From positions 682,001 through 746,000 of the forward strand of contig CALSRG010000001.1 in NCBI GenBank assembly GCA_943788695.1: a DNA stretch of 64,000 nucleotides, read 5' to 3'. This DNA comes from an uncultured Flavobacteriaceae bacterium. GTDB taxonomy: Bacteria; Bacteroidota; Bacteroidia; Flavobacteriales; Flavobacteriaceae. A program made the translations under genes and the position numbers. Shown here in pieces: positions 41,410 through 50,823 of the stretch; within the stretch, counting starts at the first letter, position 1; each line of letters begins with the position of its first letter. Below the pieces are notes generated by a model. It had not been told where the DNA came from. It did not search any database and worked only from the letters and a program-made list of their open reading frames with translations.

Positions 41410-44400
41410 TTGTATTTAATCTTTGACACGGAAACAACTGGTTTACCGAAAAAATGGGGAGCTCCCGTTTCGGATTTAGACAATTGGCCTCGATGTGTGC
41501 AAATTGCTTGGCAATTGCACGATGGCTTAGGAACATGCATCGAACATCAAGATTTTTTGATTAAACCAAAAGACTTTAATATTCCCTACGACGCTGAAAA
41601 AATACACGGTATTTCAACAGATTTAGCAAGGCAAAAGGGGGTGTCGATCGATACAGTTTTAGATGCTTTTAATGATGCTTTGTCCAGAGCCACCTTTGTA
41701 GTTGGACAAAATGTTGGTTTCGATTTGAACATTTTGGGTTCGGAATATTTAAGGGCTACTGGTAAGAATCCTTTTGAAGGAAAACCAATTCTTGACACGT
41801 GTACAGAAGCCACTGCCTCAATGTGCCAAATTCCGGGAGGTCGGGGCGGTAAGTTCAAGTTGCCAACGCTCACTGAACTTCACCATCATTTGTTCGGTGT
41901 GCCGTTTTCAGAAGCTCATAATGCCACCGCTGATGTTGAGGCTACGGCGCGTTGTTTTTTTGAGTTGATTAGAAAAAATCATTTTTCAGCAGAGGATTTA
42001 AAGGCGGACAGTCATTATTTAATGACATTCAAATCGGTCAATACTGGGGTTATATCGGCAATCGGTTTAAAGCATGTCAATCTTAAGAAAGCATCGGCTA
42101 AATTATCGCAAGTTGAAAATCAGCAACCTGTTTCAGAGTTGTCAGATAAACTCCCAGATGAACTGATCAAAGCTCCTTTTGCCCACCTGCACAACCACTC
42201 GCAATATTCCATTCTGCAATCAACCACCAGTATTAATGATTTGGTTAAGGCGGCAGCTTCATACAAAATGCCAGCCGTTGCACTAACGGACCATGCAAAT
42301 ATGATGGGTGCTTTTCACTTTAAAAAAGCCATTCAGAACCATAATTTAAATTCCGAACATCAACTTAAAGGTATTATAGGTTGCGAATTTCAGGTTTGTG
42401 AGAACCATCTAGACAAATCGTTTAAGGATAATGGGTATCAAATTGTGATGCTCGCTAAAAACAAAATAGGCTATAAAAACCTATCAAAAATGTCATCTAT
42501 CAGTTATACTGATGGGTTTTATTATGTCCCGCGGATTGATAGACGTATTGTTGAAAAATATAAGGAAGGCATCATTGTGCTTACTGGCAATTTATATGGT
42601 GAAGTGCCTTCGAAACTATTGAATGTTGGAGAACATCAGGCTGAGGAAGCATTGCTATGGTGGAAAGAACAATTCTGTGACGATTTGTATATAGAGCTCA
42701 TGCGTCATGGCCAGGAAGATGAGACCAGGGTCAATACAACCCTAATATCATTTTCACAAAAGCATGACCTTAAGTTGGTGGCGACCAATAACACCTATTA
42801 TACGAGTAAAGACAACGCCAATGCCCATGATATTTTGCTTTGTGTTAAAGATGGTGAAAAGCAGCAAACCCCCATTGGTCGTGGCAGAGGATTTCGGTAT
42901 GGATTAGAGAATCAAGAGTATTATTTCAAGTCTTCCGAGTCAATGAAACAATTGTTTGCTGATATACCTGAGGCCATTATCAATTTAGAAGGACTTCTCG
43001 ATAAGATAGAAAGTTACGAATTGGCTCGTCAGGTATTACTTCCAAAATTTGACATTCCTGCTGATTTTGAGTGCGATGATCCCTCGGATCAGGAAAATGC
43101 CTATTTGAGACATTTAACTTTTATTGGGGCACAAAAAAGGTACGGGGATCTTATTCCAGAAATTGAAGAACGATTAAATTTTGAACTTGCTACCATTTCG
43201 AAAACCGGTTATCCAGGATATTTTTTGATTGTTGCCGATTTTATTCGCGCTGCGAGAGAAATGGATGTTTCGGTAGGCCCAGGTCGCGGTTCTGCAGCTG
43301 GTTCTGCTGTTGCATATTGTTTGCAAATCACTAACATTGATCCTATCAAGTATGACTTACTTTTTGAACGTTTCCTAAATCCTGATCGAATCAGTATGCC
43401 CGATATTGATATTGATTTTGACGATGAAGGTCGTTCAAAAGTTATTGAGTATGTCATTCAAAAATATGGAAGTAACCAGGTAGCTCAAATTATCACTTAC
43501 GGCACTATGGCTGCCAAATCTGCGATTAGAGATACGGCGAGGGTGTTAGATTTGCCGCTTAATGAAGCAGATCGTATCGCCAAATTGGTGCCAGATATGT
43601 GGAAACTCGACAAGCTATTTGGAACCGACGAGAAGGATTTGAATAAAAAAATGCGCAAAGAAGATCTTGAGCGTGCCAATCAATTGCTCAATATCGCTGA
43701 TGGTGAGGATTTAGAATCGGAAACCATTAATCAAGCAAGGATTTTGGAAGGTTCCTTAAGAAACACAGGAACTCATGCTTGTGGCGTTATTATTACTCCT
43801 GGAGATATCAGTGATTTTGTGCCAATTGCTACTGCGAAGGATTCTGATATGTTTGTGACTCAGTTTGATAATGCAGTTGTTGAAGAGGCGGGATTGTTAA
43901 AAATGGATTTTCTAGGACTTCGAACATTGACCATAATTAAGGACGCCGTAAAAATTGTAAAAGCCAAATACAAAATAGCGCTTAATCCAGACGAATTTCC
44001 GTTAGATGATATCAAAACCTTTGAATTGTTTCAGCGTGGTGAAACAGTTGGGATATTTCAATACGAATCGGTCGGGATGCAGAAGTATCTTAAGGAACTC
44101 AAGCCAACAAAATTTGACGATTTGATTGCAATGAATGCCTTATATCGACCTGGTCCAATTGAATATATTCCTAAATTTATTAAAAGAAAACATGGAGAGG
44201 AGGAAATCGAATATGATTTACCAGAGATGGCTTCTTATTTAGAAGAAACTTATGGTATTACTGTTTATCAAGAACAGGTGATGCTGCTATCTCAAAAACT
44301 GGCAGATTTTACCAAAGGTGAAGCAGATATTTTGCGAAAAGCCATGGGAAAAAAACAGATTGAAGTTCTAGATAAGATGAAACCTCAATTTATTGAGCAA

Positions 44401-45723
44401 GCATCGGGTAAAGGCCATGATGCAGAGAAATTAGAGAAAATTTGGAAGGATTGGGAGTCCTTTGCGAGCTACGCTTTCAATAAATCTCACTCCACCTGTT
44501 ATGCTTGGATCGCCTACCAAACAGCCTATTTAAAGGCGCATTACCCAGCTGAGTACATGGCTGCGGTATTGTCAAATAATATGAGTGACATCAAAAAAGT
44601 GACTTTCTTTATGGAAGAATGTAGGCGTATGAAAGTTCCGGTTCTTGGACCTGACGTCAACGAGTCGTATCATAAGTTCTCTGTTAACAAAGACAACGCC
44701 ATTAGATTTGGCATGGGGGCCATTAAGGGTGTCGGTGGTTCAGCAGTAGAAACTGTTGTTGAACAAAGAAAACTTAAGGGGCCATTTAAAAATATTTTTG
44801 ATCTTACCAGAAGGATCGATCTACGCGCTGTTAATAAAAAATCATTTGAAAGCTTGGCAAATGCTGGAGCCTTTGATTGTTTTGAAAACACTCATCGCGC
44901 ACAATATTTTTATGATGCTGGAGATGGACAATCATTTTTAGAAAAAGCGCTTCGCTATGGAAATCGGTATCAGGAAAATGAAAATGCCGCACAGGTCAGT
45001 TTATTTGGAGACTCAAGTGAAGTTCAAATGCCAGAGCCAGAGATTCCAGAATGCCCAGAGTGGGGTGCTATGGAAAAATTAGCAAGAGAAAAGGAGGTTG
45101 TAGGGATTTATATTTCTGGCCATCCATTAGATGATTTTAAAGTAGAACTAAATGCTTTTTGCAACGCTTCGCTCGAAAATTTGCAGCAACTGACAGAGCT
45201 CATAAATAAAGATTTAGCATTCGGGGGTGTAATAACCGATGTTCAACATCGTATAAATGCTAAAGGATCAGGCTGGGCGTCATTTGTTTTGGAAGATTAT
45301 TCAGACAGTTATGCTTTTAGAATATTTGGCGAAGATTATCTAAGGTTCAAGCACCTTTTGGTAGTTAATAGTTTTCTCTACATGAGGGCAAATGTAAAAC
45401 CAGGCTGGCAAAATAAAGAAACAGGAAAACTTGGCGAGCCTCGTATTATTTTTTCAAACATGCAACTTCTTCAAGACGTAATGGATGCCATGGCTAATAA
45501 GCTTTCAATTCAATTGGCACTGAGTGATTTGAATTCTGATTTAATAGATTTGATTCAATCGATAATGGATGAACATAGAGGTAAACATCATTTGCGAGTC
45601 GAGGTTTTTGATATGGAAGAATCTATAAAACTAAGTATGCCAAGTAGAAATTATAAGGTCAATATTTCTCAAGAATTACTAAAGATTTTGGAAGACGAGC
45701 AGATTCATTATAAATTAAACTAG
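41410..45723 (+). CDS. dnaE: DNA polymerase III alpha subunit with fused proofreading exonuclease
   Basis: Replicative polymerase of 1437 residues. Residues ~1-190 are a DnaQ-type 3'-5' exonuclease: YLIFDTETTG carries Asp6 and Glu8, and HNATADVEATARCFF the C-terminal His-Asp. Then the PHP domain (FAHLHNHSQYSILQS, VALTDHANMMG), the polymerase palm with DIDIDFDD around 665-672 (MPDIDIDFDDEGRSKV), fingers, and the C-terminal OB region (LAFGGVITDVQHRI). This fusion is usual in Bacteroidota. The start is TTG: a stop (TAA) at 41398 leaves no ATG, and the TTG gives the expected first residues YLIFDTETTG. Confidence 0.97.
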   Translation: MYLIFDTETTGLPKKWGAPVSDLDNWPRCVQIAWQLHDGLGTCIEHQDFLIKPKDFNIPYDAEKIHGISTDLARQKGVSIDTVLDAFNDALSRATFVVGQNVGFDLNILGSEYLRATGKNPFEGKPILDTCTEATASMCQIPGGRGGKFKLPTLTELHHHLFGVPFSEAHNATADVEATARCFFELIRKNHFSAEDLKADSHYLMTFKSVNTGVISAIGLKHVNLKKASAKLSQVENQQPVSELSDKLPDELIKAPFAHLHNHSQYSILQSTTSINDLVKAAASYKMPAVALTDHANMMGAFHFKKAIQNHNLNSEHQLKGIIGCEFQVCENHLDKSFKDNGYQIVMLAKNKIGYKNLSKMSSISYTDGFYYVPRIDRRIVEKYKEGIIVLTGNLYGEVPSKLLNVGEHQAEEALLWWKEQFCDDLYIELMRHGQEDETRVNTTLISFSQKHDLKLVATNNTYYTSKDNANAHDILLCVKDGEKQQTPIGRGRGFRYGLENQEYYFKSSESMKQLFADIPEAIINLEGLLDKIESYELARQVLLPKFDIPADFECDDPSDQENAYLRHLTFIGAQKRYGDLIPEIEERLNFELATISKTGYPGYFLIVADFIRAAREMDVSVGPGRGSAAGSAVAYCLQITNIDPIKYDLLFERFLNPDRISMPDIDIDFDDEGRSKVIEYVIQKYGSNQVAQIITYGTMAAKSAIRDTARVLDLPLNEADRIAKLVPDMWKLDKLFGTDEKDLNKKMRKEDLERANQLLNIADGEDLESETINQARILEGSLRNTGTHACGVIITPGDISDFVPIATAKDSDMFVTQFDNAVVEEAGLLKMDFLGLRTLTIIKDAVKIVKAKYKIALNPDEFPLDDIKTFELFQRGETVGIFQYESVGMQKYLKELKPTKFDDLIAMNALYRPGPIEYIPKFIKRKHGEEEIEYDLPEMASYLEETYGITVYQEQVMLLSQKLADFTKGEADILRKAMGKKQIEVLDKMKPQFIEQASGKGHDAEKLEKIWKDWESFASYAFNKSHSTCYAWIAYQTAYLKAHYPAEYMAAVLSNNMSDIKKVTFFMEECRRMKVPVLGPDVNESYHKFSVNKDNAIRFGMGAIKGVGGSAVETVVEQRKLKGPFKNIFDLTRRIDLRAVNKKSFESLANAGAFDCFENTHRAQYFYDAGDGQSFLEKALRYGNRYQENENAAQVSLFGDSSEVQMPEPEIPECPEWGAMEKLAREKEVVGIYISGHPLDDFKVELNAFCNASLENLQQLTELINKDLAFGGVITDVQHRINAKGSGWASFVLEDYSDSYAFRIFGEDYLRFKHLLVVNSFLYMRANVKPGWQNKETGKLGEPRIIFSNMQLLQDVMDAMANKLSIQLALSDLNSDLIDLIQSIMDEHRGKHHLRVEVFDMEESIKLSMPSRNYKVNISQELLKILEDEQIHYKLN

Positions 45724-45798
45724 CCCTGTAATAACACTGAACGCTCTTAAGTTGTGTTTTTTGACACCTGATTTCGTGGCTGCCCCTGTTTTTTTCTT

Positions 45799-45806
45799 TA
45801 ATTTTG
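45799..45806 (+). promoter_or_regulatory. Putative trxA -7 box
   Basis: TAATTTTG is an exact TAnnTTTG match 30 nt before the trxA ATG at 45837, just after dnaE. Confidence 0.5.
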
Positions 45807-45836
45807 CAGAATGACAGTTTAATTAAAAAAAATATC

Positions 45837-46154
45837 ATGGCATTAGAAATTACAGACGCAACATTTGAAAGTGTTGTTTTAAATAGCGATAAACCAGTAG
45901 TTGTTGATTTTTGGGCGGCTTGGTGTGGTCCTTGCCGAATGGTTGGACCGGTTATCGAAGAATTGAGCAATGACTTTGAGGGCCGAGCAGTGGTTGGGAA
46001 AGTTGATGTGGACACTAATCAAGAATTTGCAGCTAAATATGGTGTTCGTAATATTCCTACAGTGTTGGTTTTCAAAAACGGAGAAGTCGTTACAAGGCAG
46101 GTTGGTGTTGCACCAAAGACAGTATATGCCGAAGCTGTTGAGGCCTTATTGTAG
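45837..46154 (+). CDS. trxA: Thioredoxin
   Basis: Dithiol reductase of 105 residues, a standard thioredoxin. Active site WCGPC in DFWAAWCGPCRMVGP; cis-Pro in VRNIPTVLVFKNGE. The ATG at 45837 (MALEITDATFESVV) is preferred over an in-frame ATG at 45804 that precedes the -7 box end. A terminator follows. No reductase gene of the C-x-x-C type is in the window. Confidence 0.96.
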   Translation: MALEITDATFESVVLNSDKPVVVDFWAAWCGPCRMVGPVIEELSNDFEGRAVVGKVDVDTNQEFAAKYGVRNIPTVLVFKNGEVVTRQVGVAPKTVYAEAVEALL

Positions 46155-46176
46155 GATTGAAATTATATTCTTAATT

Positions 46177-46206
46177 AAGGGGGTTGCGAGAGCAACCCCT
46201 TTTTTG
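46177..46206 (+). terminator. trxA terminator
   Basis: GGGGTTGC (46180-46187), loop GAGA, GCAACCCC (46192-46199), then T tract 46200-46205. Perfect 8-bp stem, 23 nt after the trxA stop. Confidence 0.88.
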
Positions 46207-46218
46207 TTAACTTGCGCT

Positions 46219-47148
46219 ATGACACTGCAGAAAGCACTTAATGAATTTATTGATCTTGGAAGATTAGAGCTCATGGCACGTCATCTGGTCGAAGGTTTTA
46301 TGTCAGGCTTTCACCGCAGTCCTTTTCACGGATTTTCATCCGAATTTGCTGAACACCGCATTTATAATCCTGGCGAATCGACCAGACACATAGATTGGAG
46401 GCTATATGCAAAAACTGATCGACTTTACAGCAAGCGTTTTGAAGATGAAACCAATCTGAGATGTCACTTTGTTCTAGACAACAGCAGTTCAATGCATTTT
46501 CCCGAGGTCAATGAATTTGACTTAAACCATCTGAATAAAGTAGGTTTTTCGGTCTTAGCCATTGCTGCTTTTATGCAAATACTTAAAAAGCAACGCGATG
46601 CCGTTGGTTTAAGTATTTATAGTGAAGAACTCGATTTTTACGCTCCTGAAAAAAGTACGTCACAACATCATCATTTGTTGCTGGATCAATTGATTAAGGC
46701 ATTAAATAAGCAAGAAAATTTAAGGAAAACAAATACATATCACGCGATACATGATGTCGCTGAAAAGTGCCACAGACGGTCTTTAATTTTTATTTTTACG
46801 GATATGATGCAATCTGACAGCGATCATGGTAAATTATTTGACGCCCTTGGTCATTTAAAATTCAATAAACATGAAGTCGTTTTATGCCACGTTTTTGATA
46901 AAAAAAAGGAGTTCGATTTCAATTTTGATGACAAACCACACACTTTTATCGACCTTGAAACGGGAGCATCAGTAAAGACTTACTCGTCTCAAATACAGTC
47001 TACTTACCAAAATGCCATGAAAGACTATTTTAGCGAAATAAAATTAAAATGTGCCCAGTACCGGATGACTTATTTACCGGTAGACGTGGCCAATGATTTT
47101 AACGAAATCCTAACCTCATTCTTATTGGCCCGCCAAAAATTCAAATAA
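46219..47148 (+). CDS. DUF58 domain protein (vWA-like)
   Basis: Protein of 309 residues; the true start is the ATG at 46219 (MTLQKALNEFIDLGRLELMA), after the trxA terminator. DUF58 signature FSSEFAEHRIYNPGESTRHIDWR and RLYSKRFEDETNLR at the N-terminal half, followed by a vWA-like fold with the D-x-S-x-S motif LDNSSSMHFPE. DUF58 proteins often work with MoxR ATPases and BatA-type proteins in envelope or metal-centre maturation, but neither is next to it here; the role is unknown. Confidence 0.9.
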   Translation: MTLQKALNEFIDLGRLELMARHLVEGFMSGFHRSPFHGFSSEFAEHRIYNPGESTRHIDWRLYAKTDRLYSKRFEDETNLRCHFVLDNSSSMHFPEVNEFDLNHLNKVGFSVLAIAAFMQILKKQRDAVGLSIYSEELDFYAPEKSTSQHHHLLLDQLIKALNKQENLRKTNTYHAIHDVAEKCHRRSLIFIFTDMMQSDSDHGKLFDALGHLKFNKHEVVLCHVFDKKKEFDFNFDDKPHTFIDLETGASVKTYSSQIQSTYQNAMKDYFSEIKLKCAQYRMTYLPVDVANDFNEILTSFLLARQKFK

Positions 47149-47172
47149 AAACACGCTTTAAGTAAAAAAGTA

Positions 47173-47203
47173 TTTGAGATATTAGAAATGCAGTGTATAT
47201 TTG
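47173..47203 (+). promoter_or_regulatory. tRNA-Asp promoter
   Basis: TTTG at 47173-47176, 19-nt spacer, and TATATTTG at 47196-47203 form a full Bacteroidetes -33/-7 promoter ending 17 nt before the tRNA. Confidence 0.75.
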
Positions 47204-47220
47204 CCCCGCAACAATGCAAC

Positions 47221-47294
47221 GGTTTGGTAGTTCAGTTGGTTAGAATACCTGCCTGTCACGCAGGGGGTCGCGGGTTCGAGTCCCGTCCAGACCG
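47221..47294 (+). tRNA. tRNA-Asp (GTC anticodon)
   Basis: Cloverleaf: acceptor GGTTTGG/CCAGACC (with one U-G pair), anticodon stem CCTGC/GCAGG with GTC at 47255-47257, and T-loop GTTCGAGTC. Discriminator G at 47294. CCA is not encoded in full. Strong promoter upstream, terminator-like hairpin downstream. Confidence 0.97.
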
Positions 47295-47361
47295 CAAAAG
47301 TTTAACACGTTGTGTTGCAGTTATCATTAGATAACTGAAGGTTTGTAGAAAACCATTGAAG

Positions 47362-47391
47362 AGCTTTCCTGAAATACGGAGGGCTTTTTTT
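47362..47391 (+). terminator. Terminator after tRNA-Asp
   Basis: AGCTTTCC (47362-47369), 8-nt loop, GGAGGGCT (47378-47385) pairs with two G-U wobbles, followed by a T run to 47391. Confidence 0.7.
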
Positions 47392-47681
47392 ATTTTTATC
47401 AGTTCCGCATTCTCATTTCTCAGTTTCAAAAATTGTCTAAAAATTTTGGCTGTTTAGTTCCGAACGATTTGCATCATTTCCAATGTTGAGATAGCCCTTT
47501 TTGAAATCAAAAAAATCATAAAAAGGCAAGAATCACTTTAAAATTAAATAATTAAAGTCTCTTTGATTGATTCTTTAAAAGTTTATACAGATTACTTCAA
47601 TTTCCCCTCTCTTTTTTCATAAAATAGAACTATCAATTTTGAAATAAGTGAGGTGATTCAAATAAATTATCCGTAAATCTG

Positions 47682-47712
47682 TTTGAATTTTCCTTTTGCT
47701 GACTTACTTTCG
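47682..47712 (+). promoter_or_regulatory. Putative promoter of the glucan utilisation locus
   Basis: TTTG (47682-47685), 19-nt spacer, TACTTTCG (47705-47712, one mismatch to TAnnTTTG). Spacing matches the Bacteroidetes -33/-7 rule; it lies 33 nt before the susC ATG. Confidence 0.6.
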
Positions 47713-47745
47713 CAGCTCAAACGTTTTCGTTAAATCATTTATAAC

Positions 47746-50700
47746 ATGAAAAGAATAATTACTTGTATTGCTTTTATGGCATCTGTGCTTGCTTTAGAGG
47801 CTCAAACGGTAACTGTATCAGGAACTGTTTTAGACGCTGAATCAGGAATGCCAGTCCTAGGGGCAAATGTTGCAGTTCAAGGATCAAATCAAGGAGCTGT
47901 TACTGATTTTGATGGTAAATTTTCCATTTCCAATGTGGCTACTGAATCTTCTTTAGAGGTGTCTTACATTGGCTATCAGACAGTAACTCTCAGTGCAATT
48001 ACTGCCCAACCTTTAATCATCAGATTGATCTTAGATTCAGCTCAGCTTGAAGAAGTGGTGGTAGTTGGTTATGGTACTCGAAGTGTTAAAGAGGTATCGG
48101 GAGCGGTTAGTGTTGTGTCGAGCGCAACAATTGAAAAATTAAAACCAACACGAATTGAACAGGCCCTTCAGGGTCAGGTTGCAGGTGTTCAAGTTACTTC
48201 AACCTCTGGGGCTCCAGGTGCAGGTTTAGATATCCGTATTCGAGGTGTAGGCACAAATGGTGATGCGAGGCCATTAGTTCTTGTTGATGGAAACGTAATT
48301 TCGGAATTGAGTGTTATCAACCCTGCAGATATTGAGAGTATTTCAGTTTTGAAAGATGCTTCCGCAGGAATATATGGTGTTCGTGCGGCAAATGGAGTAA
48401 TTATCATTACTACCAAGTCTGGGAGCAAGAGGGCTCCACTGAAAGTGCAATTTAACGCTTACGGTGGTGTTCAAGAAACAACCAGAAAATTGCCAGCACT
48501 AAACGCCACAGATTACGCGCTATTGATTAATGAATCTTTTGTTTCTAATGGTGCAGGACCATATTATTCTGGTGTCGGTTCACTTGGGCGTGGCACAGAT
48601 TGGCAAGACGCCATTTTCTCTCAGGCTTTTACCTCCAATCAAAGTCTTGATCTTTCAGGTGGATCTGATAACGCTACATATGCTGGTGGTGTGTCTATGT
48701 TCACCCAAGATGGTATAGTTGGTAAGGATAAATCTGGATTTCAGCGTTACAATGCACGTTTTAATTATGCAGTTGATTTGATGTTGCCAGATGGTACGCC
48801 ATCAAACATGAAATTCAAAATGAATTTATTGTATTCAAAAACAAATCGTAAGACTTTACCTGAGGGAGGTATAGGCTCGGTACTCTTTAACGCGCTTAAT
48901 ATGGCTCCTACTTATTCTCTTAGAGATTCAAATGGAGCGTTTACAAGGGCTTCAGATATGCCAATTGAAGTGATCAACCCGCTGTGGCAAATTGATGCCA
49001 CCCAAAACAAAGTAGTCGCAGATCGTATGAGTGGGGTATTTGGTTTAAATTATAAATTTTTGTCAAATTTTAGTGTTGATGTAAATTACCAATGGAACTA
49101 TACTGAGGTACGAAATAGAAGCTTCTCCGGAATTCAGGATTTTGGAGCTGAAGGTATTGAAGACAAAGTTTTTGATACCAATATTGCTGCCTATTTTGTT
49201 GAAGACTCGTATTATAGAGATTATACTTTCGATGCTTATTTACGTTACGAAACATCTTTGAATGATGCACACAATATTAAGGCTATGGTTGGGACCTCTG
49301 TTTTCAAATCAACAGCTGATCAATATGCCTACGTTGGAACAGATTTTGCTGAAGGGACTACATTAGAAAACGCTCAAATAGAAAACGCAGCTGTTATCAA
49401 TAATAATTTCCAAACGAGAAGTAATAGAATTTTTGATTCTAGATTACTGTCTTATTTTGGCCGTTTGGATTATAACTTTAGAGAAAAATATTTATTGTCA
49501 ACAACTGTTCGTCGAGATGGATCCACCAATTTTGGTCCAGAGAACAAATTTGGATATTTCTCAACGGTTTCGGCTGGGTGGGTAATGTCTGATGAAAATT
49601 TCTTTAATGGTGTGCCTGCAGATTTATTTAAGCTACGAGGTAGTTACGGTATTCTAGGAAACGACCGCATACCTCCTTTTGCTTTTACGTCATTGTTGAA
49701 TGGCGAGGGGGTTTATGTCTTTGACAACCAATTGCAGTTCGGTGCCGCTCAAGGTAGTATTTCTAACCCATTCCTAAAATGGGAAAAACAATTTGCTTCT
49801 AATATTGGAATCGATTCCAAGTGGCTCGACAACAAATTATCTCTCACGGTGGATTACTTTAATCGGAAAACAGTGGATCTGTTGTTACGCGTTGTCACTG
49901 CAGGAGTTAACGGGCCAAATGCACCAGGTTCAGGACCGCCATTTGCCAATGCTGGTTCGATAGAGAATAAAGGTCTCGAAGTTGCTCTAGGGTATAGTGC
50001 GAAACTATCAGATAGTTTTGATTTTAATTTAAACCTCAATTTCACCTCTGTTGAAAATAATGTAACAGCAGTAGACAATGGAATAGGTTACATACAGTCA
50101 GATAACATTTTCGGAATTGGCAACCTCACTGGCCCAACCCGAATGGAAGTAGGCTTTCCGATCGGTTATTTTTACGGATTTAAAACCGATGGTATTTTCC
50201 AATCTCAGGAAGAGGTAGATCTTCACCCTTCTCAATTATTATTGGGTACAGTAGCGGCTCCAGGGGATTTAAGATTTGTAGATACGAATCAAGATGGTAT
50301 TTTAGACGAAGATGACCGTACTTACCTAGGTGATCCATTTCCGGATTTCACACTAGGTCTAAACATAGCATTCAATTATAAGAAGTTTGACTTCCAATCG
50401 TATTTCTTCGCTTCTGTAGGGAATGAAATTATCCGCAATTATGAGCGAAATTCGCCTTTAGTAAATCGCACGACTTACAGCCTTGACAGATGGAGTGGTC
50501 CAAACACTTCTACTAGCGTGCCTCGAGTTACTACAGCTGCCACGTCAAATACAGTATTCTCTGACTTCTATGTGGAGGATGCTTCCTTTGTTCGTGCTCA
50601 AAATATGCAATTGGGATATACCTTCGAAAAAGGAACTTTTGGGTTTCAAGACCTAAGAATTTATGCTTCCGTTAATAATGCATTTACTTTAACAAAATAT

Positions 50701-50811
50701 AGAGGCTTTGATCCAACCATTTCTAATGGAGATCCATTGACCGCTGGATTCGATTTTGGCGGTTATCCAAACCCAAGAACATATCTCTTGGGTCTAAACC
50801 TAACATTTTAA
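47746..50811 (+). CDS. susC: SusC-type TonB-dependent glycan importer
   Basis: Outer-membrane transporter of 1021 residues. Signal peptide (1-19, ending LEAQ), CarboxypepD_reg-like domain ~20-95 (VSGTVLDAESGMPVLGANVA), TonB box region LEEVVVVGYG, plug with QGQVAGVQVTSTSGAPGAG, IRIRGVGTNGDARPLVLVDG and DIESISVLKDASAGIYG (all SusC/RagA signatures), then the barrel, closing PNPRTYLLGLNLTF. First gene of a six-gene run; SusD lid starts 12 nt later. Ligand is inferred as beta-glucan oligomers from the GH16/GH3 downstream. Confidence 0.96.
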   Translation: MKRIITCIAFMASVLALEAQTVTVSGTVLDAESGMPVLGANVAVQGSNQGAVTDFDGKFSISNVATESSLEVSYIGYQTVTLSAITAQPLIIRLILDSAQLEEVVVVGYGTRSVKEVSGAVSVVSSATIEKLKPTRIEQALQGQVAGVQVTSTSGAPGAGLDIRIRGVGTNGDARPLVLVDGNVISELSVINPADIESISVLKDASAGIYGVRAANGVIIITTKSGSKRAPLKVQFNAYGGVQETTRKLPALNATDYALLINESFVSNGAGPYYSGVGSLGRGTDWQDAIFSQAFTSNQSLDLSGGSDNATYAGGVSMFTQDGIVGKDKSGFQRYNARFNYAVDLMLPDGTPSNMKFKMNLLYSKTNRKTLPEGGIGSVLFNALNMAPTYSLRDSNGAFTRASDMPIEVINPLWQIDATQNKVVADRMSGVFGLNYKFLSNFSVDVNYQWNYTEVRNRSFSGIQDFGAEGIEDKVFDTNIAAYFVEDSYYRDYTFDAYLRYETSLNDAHNIKAMVGTSVFKSTADQYAYVGTDFAEGTTLENAQIENAAVINNNFQTRSNRIFDSRLLSYFGRLDYNFREKYLLSTTVRRDGSTNFGPENKFGYFSTVSAGWVMSDENFFNGVPADLFKLRGSYGILGNDRIPPFAFTSLLNGEGVYVFDNQLQFGAAQGSISNPFLKWEKQFASNIGIDSKWLDNKLSLTVDYFNRKTVDLLLRVVTAGVNGPNAPGSGPPFANAGSIENKGLEVALGYSAKLSDSFDFNLNLNFTSVENNVTAVDNGIGYIQSDNIFGIGNLTGPTRMEVGFPIGYFYGFKTDGIFQSQEEVDLHPSQLLLGTVAAPGDLRFVDTNQDGILDEDDRTYLGDPFPDFTLGLNIAFNYKKFDFQSYFFASVGNEIIRNYERNSPLVNRTTYSLDRWSGPNTSTSVPRVTTAATSNTVFSDFYVEDASFVRAQNMQLGYTFEKGTFGFQDLRIYASVNNAFTLTKYRGFDPTISNGDPLTAGFDFGGYPNPRTYLLGLNLTF

Positions 50812-50823
50812 TTTTTAGACATC

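Larger units (their letters stand above)
47295..47745. other. 451-nt intergenic region before the glucan locus: hairpin string, terminator, susC promoter
   Basis: No ORF worth calling. The first 100 nt hold consecutive inverted repeats (AACAC/GTGTT 47304-47316, CAGTTATC/GATAACTG 47318-47337, GGTTT/AAACC 47340-47354) and then a terminator-like stem at 47362-47391. The middle is AT-rich (~47392-47680) with nothing recognised. The end carries the susC promoter. Confidence 0.6.

Noticed and set aside
45970..46218. Upstream extension of the DUF58 frame from 45970
   Set aside because: This part is read out of frame inside trxA and across its terminator; the family N-terminus begins at the ATG at 46219.
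47221..47745. Integration site: tRNA-Asp next to the accessory glucan locus
   Set aside because: tRNA genes often serve as attachment sites, but no integrase and no repeat of the tRNA 3' end is seen around 58.5 kb, and the flanking genes look like normal chromosome.
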